From Streptomyces sp. NRRL S-646 (GTDB lineage Bacteria > Actinomycetota > Actinomycetes > Streptomycetales > Streptomycetaceae): a DNA stretch of 64,000 nucleotides. Location: contig NZ_JODC01000028.1 of the NCBI RefSeq assembly GCF_000720765.1, positions 6,693 through 70,692 of the forward strand, in the 5' to 3' direction. This document shows positions 17,935 to 27,185 of this stretch, in pieces. Position numbers and translations under genes: made by a program. The notes beneath the pieces were generated by a model. That model searched no databases and was not told the DNA's origin. It saw only the letters and a list, made by a program, of their open reading frames with translations. How positions within the stretch are numbered: the first letter of the stretch is position 1; each line of letters starts with the position of its first letter.

Positions 17935-18215
17935 GAAGCGACGGCGGCCTGCAACTGTGGGACGTGCCGGCCGGGCAACGGATCGGCGGGCTGCTCACCA
18001 CTCCCGGGGACGCGGTGTACACCCTCGCGTTCGACGCCCGCGGCACCACCCTGTACGCGGGCAGCGCCCATGTCCCCCTCCAGCGGTACGATCTCGACCC
18101 TGCCCGCGCCCTGTCGCGGGTGTGCGCCCGCACAGGCGGGTCCGGTCTGAGCCCGTCCCAGTGGCAGACCTACGTTCCTGACGCCCCGTACCGGCGGGTG
18201 TGCAGCCCTGCGTGA
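17935..18215 (+). pseudogene. WD40-repeat protein, C-terminal remnant
   Basis: About 90 residues holding the last WD40 blades: GLQLWDVPAGQRIGG, then DAVYTLAFDARGTTLYAG and a final helix GLSPSQWQTYVPDAPYRRVC. That tail (an L/S-x-x-QW-x-x-Y/H-x-PD-x-x-YR-x-x-C pattern) is common at the end of actinobacterial NTPase-WD40 proteins. The rest of the gene is missing upstream, where the frame turns Arg-rich. It is a remnant only. Confidence 0.6.
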
Positions 18216-18399
18216 GGATCAGCGGCCTCCGCGTTCCCGAACGCGCCGGCTGGGATGCCCTCCAGGAGCGGATCCAGGCTGGAGCGATGGAGGGTGTCAG
18301 CTGCTGGGCCGGACGGCGGAGGACACCGTCGGACGGCCCGTGACAGACCTGCCGGCCGGAGCTACGGCATCCGCACGACCCCCTCCGGGCTCATCTGCC

Positions 18400-18640
18400 T
18401 CGTCACCGGGACGGATCGTCGGTGGACGCCGTGGTGACGACGCACTGGTGGAAAGCCGCGATCGCGCCGTCGACCGGAAAATCACTGAACTGCTGCGGGT
18501 CCTGAACCACACGATCACCTCTCTTGAGGAGCTGGGTGACACGGTGGTGGACGCGATCCTCCCCGAACGCCGCACCGGGCGACGCCGCTCTGCTACTCGC
18601 TCGCTACTCACGCGCTGCCGCGGTGTGCGGGACGGTAGTG
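18400..18640 (+). pseudogene. SpoIIE-type PP2C phosphatase, C-terminal remnant
   Basis: One frame gives DDALVESRDRAVDRKITELL followed by SLEELGDTVVDAILPE. Shifting frame near 18555 gives GDAALLLARYSRAA. Together they match the end of Streptomyces SpoIIE-like phosphatases, where a DGLVESRD motif is followed by a helical segment and DDVALLLAR. The upstream catalytic part is missing and the frame is broken, so this is a scrap. Confidence 0.5.
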
Positions 18641-18708
18641 CGGACCCGTCCCGCGCACCGCGGGATGTCCGGGGCGCAGTCCCGGACGGCTGCTGAGGTG
18701 CGGTGGCG

Positions 18709-20148
18709 TCAGCCGAGTTTCCACTGCTGGTTGCTTTGTCCGGTGCAGGTCCACAGTTCGAGCTTGGCGCCGTCGGCGGTGGACGCCCCGGTCACATCGA
18801 GACAGAGCCCCGACTGCTTACCGGTGATCGTGCCGTCGGCGTTGAGGATCCACTGCTGGTTGGCGCCGCCGTTGCAGTCCCAGATCTCCACCGGGGTGCC
18901 GGGGGTCGTCTGGTTGTTGGCGGCGTCCAGGCACTTCCCGGCGCCGTAGACCGTGAGCTGGTTGCTCGCGGTGTGTGTCCAGGTCTGGTTGCTGCCGCTG
19001 TTGCAGTCCCATATCTGCGTCACTGTCCCGTTGGTCTGCGTTGCGCCGGGCACGTCCAGGCACTTGTTTGCGCCGACCGCGTGGACGGGGCCGGTGGCGC
19101 CGCCTTGGCCGCCTGTGCCCCAGCCGTACTGAAGCCGGTCGAGACCGGACTGGTTGTTGATGCTCAGCGTGTAATTCGGCGCGCTGCCCTGCAGGGAGGT
19201 GATGGCGCAGGAGGCGTTCTCGCACGGGCCTGGGCCCTGGGTCTGGTCGGCGAACTTCACGCCGGTCCACAGGATCGAGCCCATGCCCTGTTTGCGCACG
19301 GTGTCGGTGAGCGCGTAGAGGAAGGACACGTCGTTGACGCCGTCGCGTGGCCCGTTGTAGTTCACACCGGTGTTCATCGGGACACCGAACTCGGTGAGTA
19401 CGGCGCGGCTGTCGTATCCGCAGACGTTGTTCTCGAAGCTGGTGATCCACTCGGCCTCGGTGGGGTGGGTCTCTCCGCCGAGGGTGTAGTCGTGGAGCGA
19501 GAGCAGGGTGCCGTCGAGGCGGGAGTCGGCGCCGACGGCGCACAGGTTCCCCTCCCAGGCGCCGGGCACCAGGATCCGGCCGCGGGGTACCTGGGAGTAG
19601 TGCGCCACCCAGGCCGCCGCGATGTTGTCCTCGTCGGTGGTGCTGTAGCCCCAAGGCTCGTTCATGATGCCGAAGTACACCCGGCTGTTGCCCGCGTACT
19701 TGCTGATCACGGTGTCCCACATCGCGTAGAACGAGTTGGTGTCACCGATCACACCGCTCTGCAGCCACGGGACGAGCACGACGTTCATGCCCAGCGCGGT
19801 GGCCGCATCGAAGGCGGCGGTGTAGCTGTTCCACCAACTGCCGGTAACAGTCGCCCGGTTGAAGCCCATGCGCACGGTGTTGGCTCCCAACGCCTGGAAG
19901 CCCTTGAGGATGGAGGTGGCCTTCGCGTACGTCGTCGAATAGTCATCCGTGTTCGACAGGCCGACCGGCGTGATGTTCCCGGTGACGAAGTTGTCGTTGG
20001 GGTCGGCCCAGTTCACGCCGTGGAACTGGTTGGTGGTGGCGTGCGCTCCGGTCCCGGTCGCCGCCTGCAGTCCGAGCAGGCTCAACAGCATCGCGACGAC
20101 CAGGCCGACCGGGGTTAAGCGCCGGAGGCGGCTTCCACAGGTCTTCAT
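18709..20148 (-). CDS. Secreted GH5 cellulase with C-terminal CBM13 (ricin-type) domain
   Basis: A 479-residue secreted glycoside hydrolase. A Sec/Tat signal peptide (RLRRLTPVGLVVAMLLSLL) is cleaved near GAHA. The GH5 barrel carries the acid/base Glu in VYFGIMNEPWGYS and the nucleophile Glu in RAVLTEFGVPM, with FHGVNWADP at strand 1. After a GGQGGATGP linker comes a beta-trefoil carbohydrate-binding domain with three repeats, seen as ANKCLDVPGA, GKCLDAANN and GLCLDVTGA and the QxW motifs NQTW, NQQW, NQQW. ATG at 20148 follows GAAGGAGA. It acts on beta-1,4-glucan or a related glycan outside the cell. Confidence 0.92.
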   Translation of the reverse strand: MKTCGSRLRRLTPVGLVVAMLLSLLGLQAATGTGAHATTNQFHGVNWADPNDNFVTGNITPVGLSNTDDYSTTYAKATSILKGFQALGANTVRMGFNRATVTGSWWNSYTAAFDAATALGMNVVLVPWLQSGVIGDTNSFYAMWDTVISKYAGNSRVYFGIMNEPWGYSTTDEDNIAAAWVAHYSQVPRGRILVPGAWEGNLCAVGADSRLDGTLLSLHDYTLGGETHPTEAEWITSFENNVCGYDSRAVLTEFGVPMNTGVNYNGPRDGVNDVSFLYALTDTVRKQGMGSILWTGVKFADQTQGPGPCENASCAITSLQGSAPNYTLSINNQSGLDRLQYGWGTGGQGGATGPVHAVGANKCLDVPGATQTNGTVTQIWDCNSGSNQTWTHTASNQLTVYGAGKCLDAANNQTTPGTPVEIWDCNGGANQQWILNADGTITGKQSGLCLDVTGASTADGAKLELWTCTGQSNQQWKLG

Positions 20149-20373
20149 ACACTCTCCTTCAGGAACAGGGTTCGCATTGCTTGGTGCCGGCTCCGCTGAA
20201 GGCGCGGCTCACCCGCCGTGTCGTCGCAGCGGCCGGGCAGCGGGACCCGGACCGCGCCGACATCACTGCGGCCAGACCTGAGCGCCAGGAGATACCGCTG
20301 CCGGAGTACCGGTGCCTGAGCGGGTCAGGCCGCGCCGAGCGCAAAGAAGGCGGTCTGGCCGTTGCGCCTGTCC

Positions 20374-20480
20374 GAGCTTTCGCCGCTGGTTACTGCCGCC
20401 GTTGCAGACCCAAAGCGTCAGGTCGGCACCGTCGCCGGTGGAATCCCTGGTCATATCCAGGGACAGCCAGGGTCGGTTGT
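20374..20480 (-). pseudogene. CBM13 repeat remnant
   Basis: A short minus-strand stretch reads LDMTRDSTGDGADLTLWVCN and NGGSNQRRKLG, clearly a decayed copy of the last beta-trefoil repeat seen in the neighbouring cellulase (QxW has become QRR). It lies upstream of the cellulase start, suggesting a second, now lost, CBM13-bearing gene or a partial duplication. Confidence 0.6.
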
Positions 20481-21283
20481 GCACCAAGACCCTCGGAGTC
20501 GGCTGCCCGCCGCAGCCACGCTTCCGCAGCTGCGTCACTGCCGTCGGGGGCGCTGGGAGCCTGCCGCGCCGACGCGGACGGTGACTGCTTGCGCGCGGGC
20601 CACGACCCACGGGATGCCGGTCATGCCTCTGCCGCCGGTCGGCGTACCGCAGTAGGTACCCGCCGAACCGCCCGCACCGCTCGCATCTCCGTCGGCGCCG
20701 TGCCGCTCCGATCCGGACCCGCCCCCGGGGTCCGGACCGGGGGCCGACTCGGTCGTTGAAACTCCTGTTCTGCGCGGGACAGCCAGTTCCGGCGGCGAGG
20801 GCCCTCGTGGACATTGCGCGCGGATCTGCTGTCATGTTGCCTCGTGTTTGATTTTGTCTGTCGCGTTGCACTGCTTACCGACGGGCACCAGCTGAGATGG
20901 CGAGGGCGACGAAGTCGATACATGGGATGGATGCGGCGAGGGTCGCCCAGGCGACCCTCAGCGTGCAGTCCGGCGTACCAGTCGCTGGGACAGCTGAGAA
21001 GCAGGATGAGCATGCCCCGATCGAACGGGACGGTCAAGGGGTGCCGCACAAGACTGCGGGGCATACACATGGGGTGTCTCGCACCACTCTGGCGTTCGCG
21101 GCTCGTTGTCCGCTCGGCGCAAAAGAAGGGCTGCCGAGACCCTTGACTGTGCGCTTCTGGAAGCAGTTCCCTGTTCTCGCGTTTGATTATGAGCTGTTGT
21201 GATCGGGTGTGGCTGGCCGTAGTTGCGGCTTGATCACCGCAATCGATGAACTAGGGAGTTCATGTTGCCTGCCCAGCGCGCAC
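20481..21283. other. Long intergenic region, no gene seen
   Basis: About 800 bp with short Arg-rich frames on both strands and no convincing start, domain, RNA fold or repeat. A plus-strand frame near 20889 (MARATKSIHGMDAARVAQAT) has no homology I can recognise. Confidence 0.35.
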
Positions 21284-21826
21284 CTACGGATTCTCCAGCC
21301 AATCGGGGTACCAGGTGCGAAACCCGGGGCTCACAGGTATGAAGCCACCCCAGTCGGGATCGATCTGCCAGACCTCGCCGGCTCGCGGGCCGTTCAGGAC
21401 CAGCCGGATGAACATGCCGCAGCCTTGTTCGGTCAGCATGAGCGTGCCCCGGGTCAGCGCATCGGCCGGTGCGCCGATCCGCCCGGGTTCGGCCAGAGGG
21501 AATGGCTCGGCGAGTCGGCCCGGCAGTCGGTCCTTCTGCCACTCGCCGTCCACGGCCCACTCCTCGCCGGCCTCTGGGCGGGGGACGGTCAACGGCATCA
21601 ACCCCTGGCAGGGACCGGCGGGGCCGTTTCCCACCTCAGCGGCGAAGGACCGATACCACATCGGCAGATCGATGCCATGGGATTCCTCGAACGCCCGGAT
21701 CTCCGCCTCTGACAGCCGAGGCGCCAACTCGTACCGGTGCGTGTGCGCCCCGAAGCACTCCCGCGGATCCCGTGCTGCCATCTCCCGTATCCGTGCGCGC
21801 ACGGCATCCTCGTCCCAGCTCTCCAT
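21284..21826 (-). CDS. SMI1/KNR4 (SUKH) family protein (orphan)
   Basis: A 180-residue SUKH-superfamily protein. It opens with a helix RARIREMAARDPRECFGAH, then the core LSEAEIRAFEESHGIDLPMW, YRSFAAEVGNGPAGPCQGLM and later GCGMFIRLVLNGPRAGEVWQ with DPDWGGFIPV and FRTWYPDWL. This is the SMI1/KNR4 pattern seen in bacterial immunity proteins that counter secreted toxins. No toxin gene adjoins it. ATG at 21826 lacks a clear ribosome site. Confidence 0.8.
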   Translation of the reverse strand: MESWDEDAVRARIREMAARDPRECFGAHTHRYELAPRLSEAEIRAFEESHGIDLPMWYRSFAAEVGNGPAGPCQGLMPLTVPRPEAGEEWAVDGEWQKDRLPGRLAEPFPLAEPGRIGAPADALTRGTLMLTEQGCGMFIRLVLNGPRAGEVWQIDPDWGGFIPVSPGFRTWYPDWLENP

Positions 21827-22007
21827 CCAGCGACCGTCACAACGACGTTCACACCCCCGGCCCGCCGCACTCGCGGTACGCGGCTGCCGGTGGCCGGCTT
21901 AAGCGGCTGCACCTCTGACCAGCGCACTCAGACTTCCCTGACGTTGGTGAACCTTCGCTGTAAGGCAGCCTTCTTCTCCGGCAGGGGCACGCTCCGTATG
22001 GGTTCCT

Positions 22008-22832
22008 TCAGAACGCTGGTCGGACGTCACTCGTCGTGCCTCTCTTCAGGGAAATTCTGTCCGCCGTGGCCGCTGGGCGAAGGAAGCGGATCACGGGGTG
22101 ACCGGGGTCGGACGTGACCTCGGCGCGGACCCCGTAGACCTGCTCGATGAGGGTGGGGGTGAGGACCTCGGCCGGGGTGCCCTCGGTGACCGCGCGGCCG
22201 TCGCGCAGGACGAGCAGGCGGTCGCAGTACATCGCGGCGAGGTTGAGGTCGTGCAGGGCGATCACCGTGGTGACCGGCAGGCCGGCGATCAGCTCCAGGA
22301 GGTCGAGCTGGTGCTGAATGTCGAGGTGGTTGGTGGGTTCGTCGAGGAGGAGTTCGCGGGGTTCCTGGGCGAGGGCGCGGGCGATCTGGGTGCGTTGGCG
22401 TTCGCCGCCGGAGAGGGTGTGCCAGGACTGGCCTGCGCGGTCGGTCAGGCCGGCGCGCGCGAGGGCCTCGTTGACGGCTGCCGTGTCGGCCGCCGTGGTG
22501 GGTGTCCAGGCGCGGCGGTGCGGGATGCGGCCGAGGGCGACTACGTCGCGGACGGTCAGTTCGGTCTGGGTGTCGGCGTGCTGCTCGGCGGTGGCGATGC
22601 GGCGTGCGGTGACTCGGCGGCCGACCTCGGTGAGCGGGCGCCCGTCCAGGGTCACGACTCCGGCGGTGGGGGCGAGGACACCGGCCAGCAGTCTCAACAG
22701 GGTGGATTTTCCGGAGCCGTTGGGGCCGAGGAGGCCGACGGTCTCGCCGGGGCGGAGGGTGAGGGTGACGTTGTCGACGACGACCTTGTCGCCCAAGCGC
22801 CGTACGACGCCGTCCGCGTGGAGGCTGGTCAT
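22008..22832 (-). CDS. ABC transporter ATPase, FecE/BtuD/HmuV type
   Basis: A 274-residue ATPase of an iron-chelate/cobalamin uptake system. Walker A GLLGPNGSGKSTLLRLL, Q-loop region ATAEQHADTQTEL, signature TLSGGERQRTQIARALAQEP, Walker B ELLLDEPTNHLDI, H-loop VIALHDLNLAA. Its ATG overlaps the permease stop by 4 bases (ATGA). The ATPase itself is intact, but its permease is interrupted by a group II intron and its binding protein is truncated, so the operon as a whole should not function. Confidence 0.9.
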   Translation of the reverse strand: MTSLHADGVVRRLGDKVVVDNVTLTLRPGETVGLLGPNGSGKSTLLRLLAGVLAPTAGVVTLDGRPLTEVGRRVTARRIATAEQHADTQTELTVRDVVALGRIPHRRAWTPTTAADTAAVNEALARAGLTDRAGQSWHTLSGGERQRTQIARALAQEPRELLLDEPTNHLDIQHQLDLLELIAGLPVTTVIALHDLNLAAMYCDRLLVLRDGRAVTEGTPAEVLTPTLIEQVYGVRAEVTSDPGHPVIRFLRPAATADRISLKRGTTSDVRPAF

Positions 22833-24360
22833 GCCCTGCTCCGTCCTCGGTAGAGCACGGCCACGAACGCCGGTACGCCGATGAGGGATGTCACCACGCC
22901 CACCGGGACCTCCTGGGGGTCAAGGACAGTACGGGCCAGGGTGTCCACCCACACCAGGAACACCGCGCCGGTCAGCGCCGTGACGGGCAGGAGACGGGCG
23001 TGCCCAGCGCCGGTCAACGCACGGGTGGCGTGCGGCAGGACCAGGCCGACGAAGCCGATCGCGCCGACGCAGCTGACCAGGGCAGCGGTCAGCAGCGCGG
23101 TCGCGCAGAGCAGGACCAGGCGGGTGCGGACGACGTGGACACCGAGTCCGGCGGCGGCCTCGTCGCCGAAGGCGAAGGCGTCAAGGGTCCGGGCGTGACC
23201 GAGGCAGATCGCGAGGACCACACCGAGCACGACGGCGCACAGCAGCACCTGGCCCCAATCCGCGCCCGTGAGCGAGCCGAGCAGCCAGAACAGCACGCCT
23301 CGGGTGGTCTCGGCGTCGGCCGAGGTCAGCACGATGAAGGAGGTCAACGCGGAGAACAGCTGCATGGCGGCCACCCCGGACAGCACGACCCGGTCGGAGC
23401 TGCCGCCGAGGGTGTAGCTGAGCAGCAGCACCAGGGCGAAGGAGAGCAGCGCGCCAAGGAAGGCGCCCGCCGAAAGGGACACCGCTTCCCCGCCCACGCC
23501 CAGTACGACCACGGCGACCGCTCCCGTGGACGCGCCGGAGGAGACCCCGAGCACGAACGGGTCGGCCAGCGGATTGCGCAGCAGGGACTGCATCACCGCA
23601 CCGCACACCGCGAGTCCGGCTCCGCACACGGCGGCGAGCAGGGTACGCGGCATCCGCAGATTCCACACGATGCCGTCCCGCAGTGGCGCCAACTTGCTGT
23701 GCGACGTGAGGCCGCATTTCCGGAAGTGAGGTGATTCTCGTGGAGAGGTTCAGACAAGGGATTTCCTCCTAATCAGTGTCGCGATTTGTCCCCGCGCTCA
23801 CATGCGTCGTCGGTGACGGCGGGGTGTGAAGCTGAGCGTTCACGCCCAAGGGCACCTCGGCCATCGAGGGCCACAGGCAAGGGGAAGGCTGGACGGGCGA
23901 ACGTGCGTGAACTCCTGGTTGATGCCTCGATATGGGACCCCCGAGATGGTCTGTTTTCGCGGGGGATGGCCCGGTGCTGCAAGGCACAGGCGGCCTCCGG
24001 TGCAAGCAACATCGGAGGTAGGACACCGCTGGCCACGGGGTATAGGGAGCGCCCACCCCAGCCGCATCTTCGGAATGCGGAACACGGAAACCCTGTCGGA
24101 GTCCGGTTCGACCGGTAAGCCAACCGTAAGGAAGGCCCAACTCCCCGGCAGGAACAGGATGGTCCAAGAAGCGAATGCCGGTTGGCCGAAAGGTCAGGGG
24201 AAACCGGACAGCGACTCTCCACATGCTGTCCGCCATAACCCGCCGGATACGGGCCCTGGTGGCCCGGCCCGAAAGGGCGCCCACGTGGACCAGGTGAGCC
24301 TTTGAAGCCCCAACGCAAAGACGCTAGAACCAAGGGACAAGTTAGATGCCGGAGGCGCGC

Positions 24361-26163
24361 ATGAGCACCACAGTGGCAGATGCGACTGCCCGCGCGTCCG
24401 AGGTGAACGGACCTGAGGACGGGCCATTCACACAGGCGTGGCACAGCATCGACTGGACCACGTGTGAGAGGAACGTACGGCGGCTGAGGCAGCGGATCTT
24501 CAAGGCATTGCGGGAAGGGGACCTGAAAAAGGTCCGGAACTTGCAAAAGCTCATGTTGCGAAGCCGCAGCAATACGCTGGTGAGCGTGCGCCGGGTGGCG
24601 CAGCAGAGCAGTGGTCGCAAGACCGCTGGCATCGACGGAGAACGCGCCCTCACTCCGGCGGCGCGGGCCAAACTGGCAGCGCACAGCCACCGGTCGTCCA
24701 CTCCGTGGAAGGTTCAGCCGGTCAAGCGCGTGTACATCCCCAAGGCGAACGGTAAGCAGCGCCCGCTCGGCATCCCGGTCATCCGTGACCGGGTGCTCCA
24801 GGCCCGCGTGAAGAACGCTCTGGAGCCCGAGTGGGAGGCCCAGTTCGAGGCGAGAGCCTATGGCTTTCGCCCCGGACGAGGCTGCCAGGACGCGATCTCC
24901 GCCATCCGGGCCTCCACACGAGGACCGAAGGCGAAGCGCCGTTGGGCGCTGGATGCGGATCTGGAAGGGGCCTTCGACCGCATCAGTCACGACCACCTGA
25001 TGGCCATGATCGGGCAGTTCCCCGCCAGGGACCTGGTCCGTGCCTGGCTGCGGGCCGGCGTGATGGAGAACGGCCGTTGGGCGCCGACCGAGGAGGGAAC
25101 TCCCCAGGGCGGCGTCGTCAGCCCTTTGCTGCTGAACATTGCTCTGCATGGGATGGAGAAGGCCGCGGGATTCCGCTATGAGAAGCACAAAGGGCGGGAG
25201 GGCCATACCGCTCCAGGGGTACCCGTGTTGGTCCGTTATGCCGACGACCTGGTGGCGTTGTGCCACAGCGAGGAGGAGGCATATCGGGTCAAGGAGGATT
25301 TGGCGGCCTGGCTTGCGCCCAGAGGTCTGCGTTTCAACGAGGCCAAGACTCAAGTGGTCCACCTCGATGAGGGGTTTGACTTTCTGGGGTTCACCGTGCA
25401 GCGGCACGGGGACAAGCTGGTCATCCGGCCGAGCAAGGCAGCGTGCAACAAACTCCGGAAACGGCTGCGGACGGACATGCGCGCCCTGCGGGGCGGCCCC
25501 GCCAAGGCCGTGATCCGTGCCTTCAACCCGGTGGTGAAGGGTTGGAGTGCGTACTACCGGGGTGTGGCGTCGCACCGAGTGTTCTGCTCGATGGACTTCT
25601 ACATGTTCACGCTGCTCTACAAGTGGGCGAAACACAGCCACCAGAACCGTTCGGGGTTGTGGATCAAGCGCCACTATTTCGGTCGATTCAACAAGTCCAG
25701 ACGGGACAACTGGGTGTTCGGCGACCACGCCAGTGGGGCCTACCTCCAGAAGTTCGCCTGGACTGCATATACCCGCCATGTCCCGGTGAAGGGGGCGGCG
25801 TCTCCGGACGATCCGGCCCTGAAGGGCTATTGGCGGGCGCGTCGCCGTATCAAAGCGCCACCGCCGATGGGAAAGACGAGTCTTCTCCTGGCGGCGCGAC
25901 AGAGGGGCGTGTGTCCTTTGTGTCGTGAGGCGCTGATCGAAGGAGCCGAATATGAGCCGGACAATATGCGCGAGTGGATTGCCTGGTTCTCGGCGTCGAG
26001 GAAGCTGCTCAACAAGCACCACCTCGTTTACCGGAGAGACGGCGGTACAGACGCACGAGCCAACCCCCGCCTCGTGCATGCCGATTGTCACCGTCAGCAT
26101 CATGCAAACGACGGAGATCGGACCGTAAGTTCCTGTCCCACGAAGCCCAAGTGGCTTGCTTGA
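24361..26163 (+). CDS. ltrA: Group II intron reverse transcriptase-maturase with HNH endonuclease
   Basis: A 600-residue intron-encoded protein, apparently intact. RT fingers/palm: RVYIPKANGKQRPLGIPVIR, YGFRPGRGCQDAI, WALDADLEGAFDRISHDHL, EEGTPQGGVVSPLLLNI, and the catalytic box VLVRYADDLVALC. Maturase (X) domain: FNPVVKGWSAYYRGVASHRV. C-terminal HNH nuclease: CPLCREALIEGAE, then NKHHLVYRRDGG and PRLVHADCHRQHH. It should assist splicing and carry out target-primed reverse transcription. ATG at 24361 has GGAGG five bases upstream and is preferred over ATG 24346. Its TGA overlaps the first bases of domain V. Confidence 0.92.
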   Translation: MSTTVADATARASEVNGPEDGPFTQAWHSIDWTTCERNVRRLRQRIFKALREGDLKKVRNLQKLMLRSRSNTLVSVRRVAQQSSGRKTAGIDGERALTPAARAKLAAHSHRSSTPWKVQPVKRVYIPKANGKQRPLGIPVIRDRVLQARVKNALEPEWEAQFEARAYGFRPGRGCQDAISAIRASTRGPKAKRRWALDADLEGAFDRISHDHLMAMIGQFPARDLVRAWLRAGVMENGRWAPTEEGTPQGGVVSPLLLNIALHGMEKAAGFRYEKHKGREGHTAPGVPVLVRYADDLVALCHSEEEAYRVKEDLAAWLAPRGLRFNEAKTQVVHLDEGFDFLGFTVQRHGDKLVIRPSKAACNKLRKRLRTDMRALRGGPAKAVIRAFNPVVKGWSAYYRGVASHRVFCSMDFYMFTLLYKWAKHSHQNRSGLWIKRHYFGRFNKSRRDNWVFGDHASGAYLQKFAWTAYTRHVPVKGAASPDDPALKGYWRARRRIKAPPPMGKTSLLLAARQRGVCPLCREALIEGAEYEPDNMREWIAWFSASRKLLNKHHLVYRRDGGTDARANPRLVHADCHRQHHANDGDRTVSSCPTKPKWLA

Positions 26164-26236
26164 GCCGGATGCGGTGAAAGCCGCACGTCCGGTTCTGAGG
26201 GGGCCGGGGCCCAGCGATGGGCTCCGGCTACCCGAC
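26162..26236 (+). ncRNA. Group II intron domains V and VI
   Basis: Domain V is the 34-nt hairpin beginning GAGCCGGATGCGG with a GAAA tetraloop and ending CCGCACGTCCGGTTC, carrying the catalytic AGC triad. Domain VI is a 10-bp perfect stem (CCGGGGCCCA with TGGGCTCCGG, loop GCGA) with the outer strand GGG/CCC and the bulged CTA supplying the branch-point A at 26230. Confidence 0.9.
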
Positions 26237-26376
26237 CTCGCCGAAGCCGAGATGGGCCGCGACGGACGCCCACACGTCGCCGGTGGAGATGTCTGCGGGC
26301 CCGATCGTCACGGGGACGGCGACCGAGGCGAGCAACGCGACCAGGCCGCCGCCGGTCAACAGCAGCGCGCGCAGGC

Positions 26377-26600
26377 TCACTTGGCGAGCCCGAAGTCGCG
26401 CAGTCCCGCCGCGACCTGCTCGATCCCCTCGACCGTTCGGATGGACGGGTTCATCGCCTGCCCACTCAGCAGGACGTACCGCTTCTTCTTCACGGCGGTC
26501 AGGTTGCGGGTGGCTGGGTTGGTCTCCAGGAAGCGGATCTTCGCCTTCGCGGTCTCGGCGGTCTGCTGCTTGCGGGTCAGGTCGCCGATACACCTACGAC
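26377..26600 (-). pseudogene. ABC substrate-binding protein, C-terminal fragment
   Basis: About 70 residues: DLTRKQQTAETAKAKIRFLE, NPATRNLTAVKKKRYVLLSG, IRTVEGIEQVAAGLRDFGLA. This is the last helix-rich part of a Peripla_BP_2 (FecB/BtuF-type) binding protein. Its TGA overlaps the permease GTG, so it was the first gene of the uptake operon. The frame has no start and ends abruptly near 26600 beside the metE leader; the N-terminal three quarters, signal peptide and promoter are missing. Confidence 0.8.
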
Positions 26601-26814
26601 CAGGGCTGAGGGCCTGGTAGATGCGGGCTGAGGGGCCCGCGCACTTCGCCGCAGGGGTGAGGGTCCCGCGCGGCGCGACTGGGAAGAGGGCGGGAAGCGC
26701 GAGTGCGGCGCTTCCCGCCCTCGGTCCGTTTCACGCCCGTCCGCCGCGTGGGCCACCTCACCATCCGGATGGTGGACGGGACACGCCGCGTCCGGAAGTG
26801 GGCCCGTAGGCTGG

Positions 26815-27030
26815 CCGGTGCAGCTGGTTCGCCCCGTCCGCCAGGCGGGATGCGTCGTAAGAGGGAACCCGGTGGGAATCCGGGACTGCCCCGCAGCGGT
26901 GAGCGGGAACGACCGCCGTCATACGCACTGAGTCCGACATACCGGGCCTGGGAAGCGACGGCCAGTAGGTGTCCTCCGTCCGGAGGATGGGCCCGCGAGT
27001 CCGAAGACCTGCCCGCTGCCCGTGTGCGAC
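26815..27030 (+). promoter_or_regulatory. Cobalamin (B12) riboswitch of metE
   Basis: The conserved core runs from AGAGGGAACCCGGTGGGAAT (26860 region) through CCGGGACTGCCCCGCAGCGG, and the B12 box AGTCCGAAGACCTGCC is at 26998-27013. Both are diagnostic of the AdoCbl riboswitch. It precedes metE by about 155 bp. Ligand binding should lower metE expression when the B12-dependent methionine synthase can work. A GC-rich imperfect inverted repeat at about 27084-27122 (ACGGACGG ... CCGTCCGGTCCGT) may be the expression platform. Confidence 0.93.
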
Positions 27031-27185
27031 CCACTCGTGCGCGGATATCCCGGTGACCTCGTGGGCGGGTCGGCGTACACACCAGACGGACGGTCGTACG
27101 GCCGCTGCCGTCCGGTCCGTCACCCCTTCGCGCTCTCGTCCCGTCACCCGGGATCTCAGGGATTCATCTCGCGAAGGAGATCTCC

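Larger units (their letters stand above)
23699..26236 (+). mobile_element. Group II intron with full-length reverse transcriptase/maturase
   Basis: A 2538-bp retroelement. The 5' end GTGCGAC matches the group II GUGYG rule. The 3' end has a textbook domain V (26162-26195) and a domain VI hairpin with a bulged A at 26230, seven bases from the last base of ...CCCGAC at 26236. The ends are confirmed independently because removal restores the permease frame. A structured 5' region of about 650 nt precedes the protein gene. A candidate EBS1 (AGCAA at 24005-24009) pairs with TTGCT (23694-23698) just upstream of the insertion site. No target duplication is present, as expected for retrohoming. Confidence 0.93.
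22829..26380 (-). pseudogene. FecCD-family ABC permease split by antisense group II intron
   Basis: The gene is in two pieces: codons at 26237-26380 (GTG start, SLRALLLTGGGLVALLASVA, then VWASVAAHLGFGE) and 22829-23698 (SKLAPLRDGIVWNLRMPRTL through LYRGRSRA). Deleting 23699-26236 joins GAG to AGC with no lost or gained base and yields one 337-residue FecCD permease, including RMPRTLLAAVCGAGLAVCGA and the NPLADPFVLGVSSGA loop. The intron lies on the opposite strand, so it cannot splice from the permease mRNA; the gene is dead as it stands. The GTG start overlaps the binding-protein stop (GTGA). Confidence 0.92.

Noticed and set aside
24361..26163. Reverse transcriptase as a retron or defence RT
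   Set aside because: The maturase and HNH domains, domain V/VI and precise intron ends identify a group II intron.
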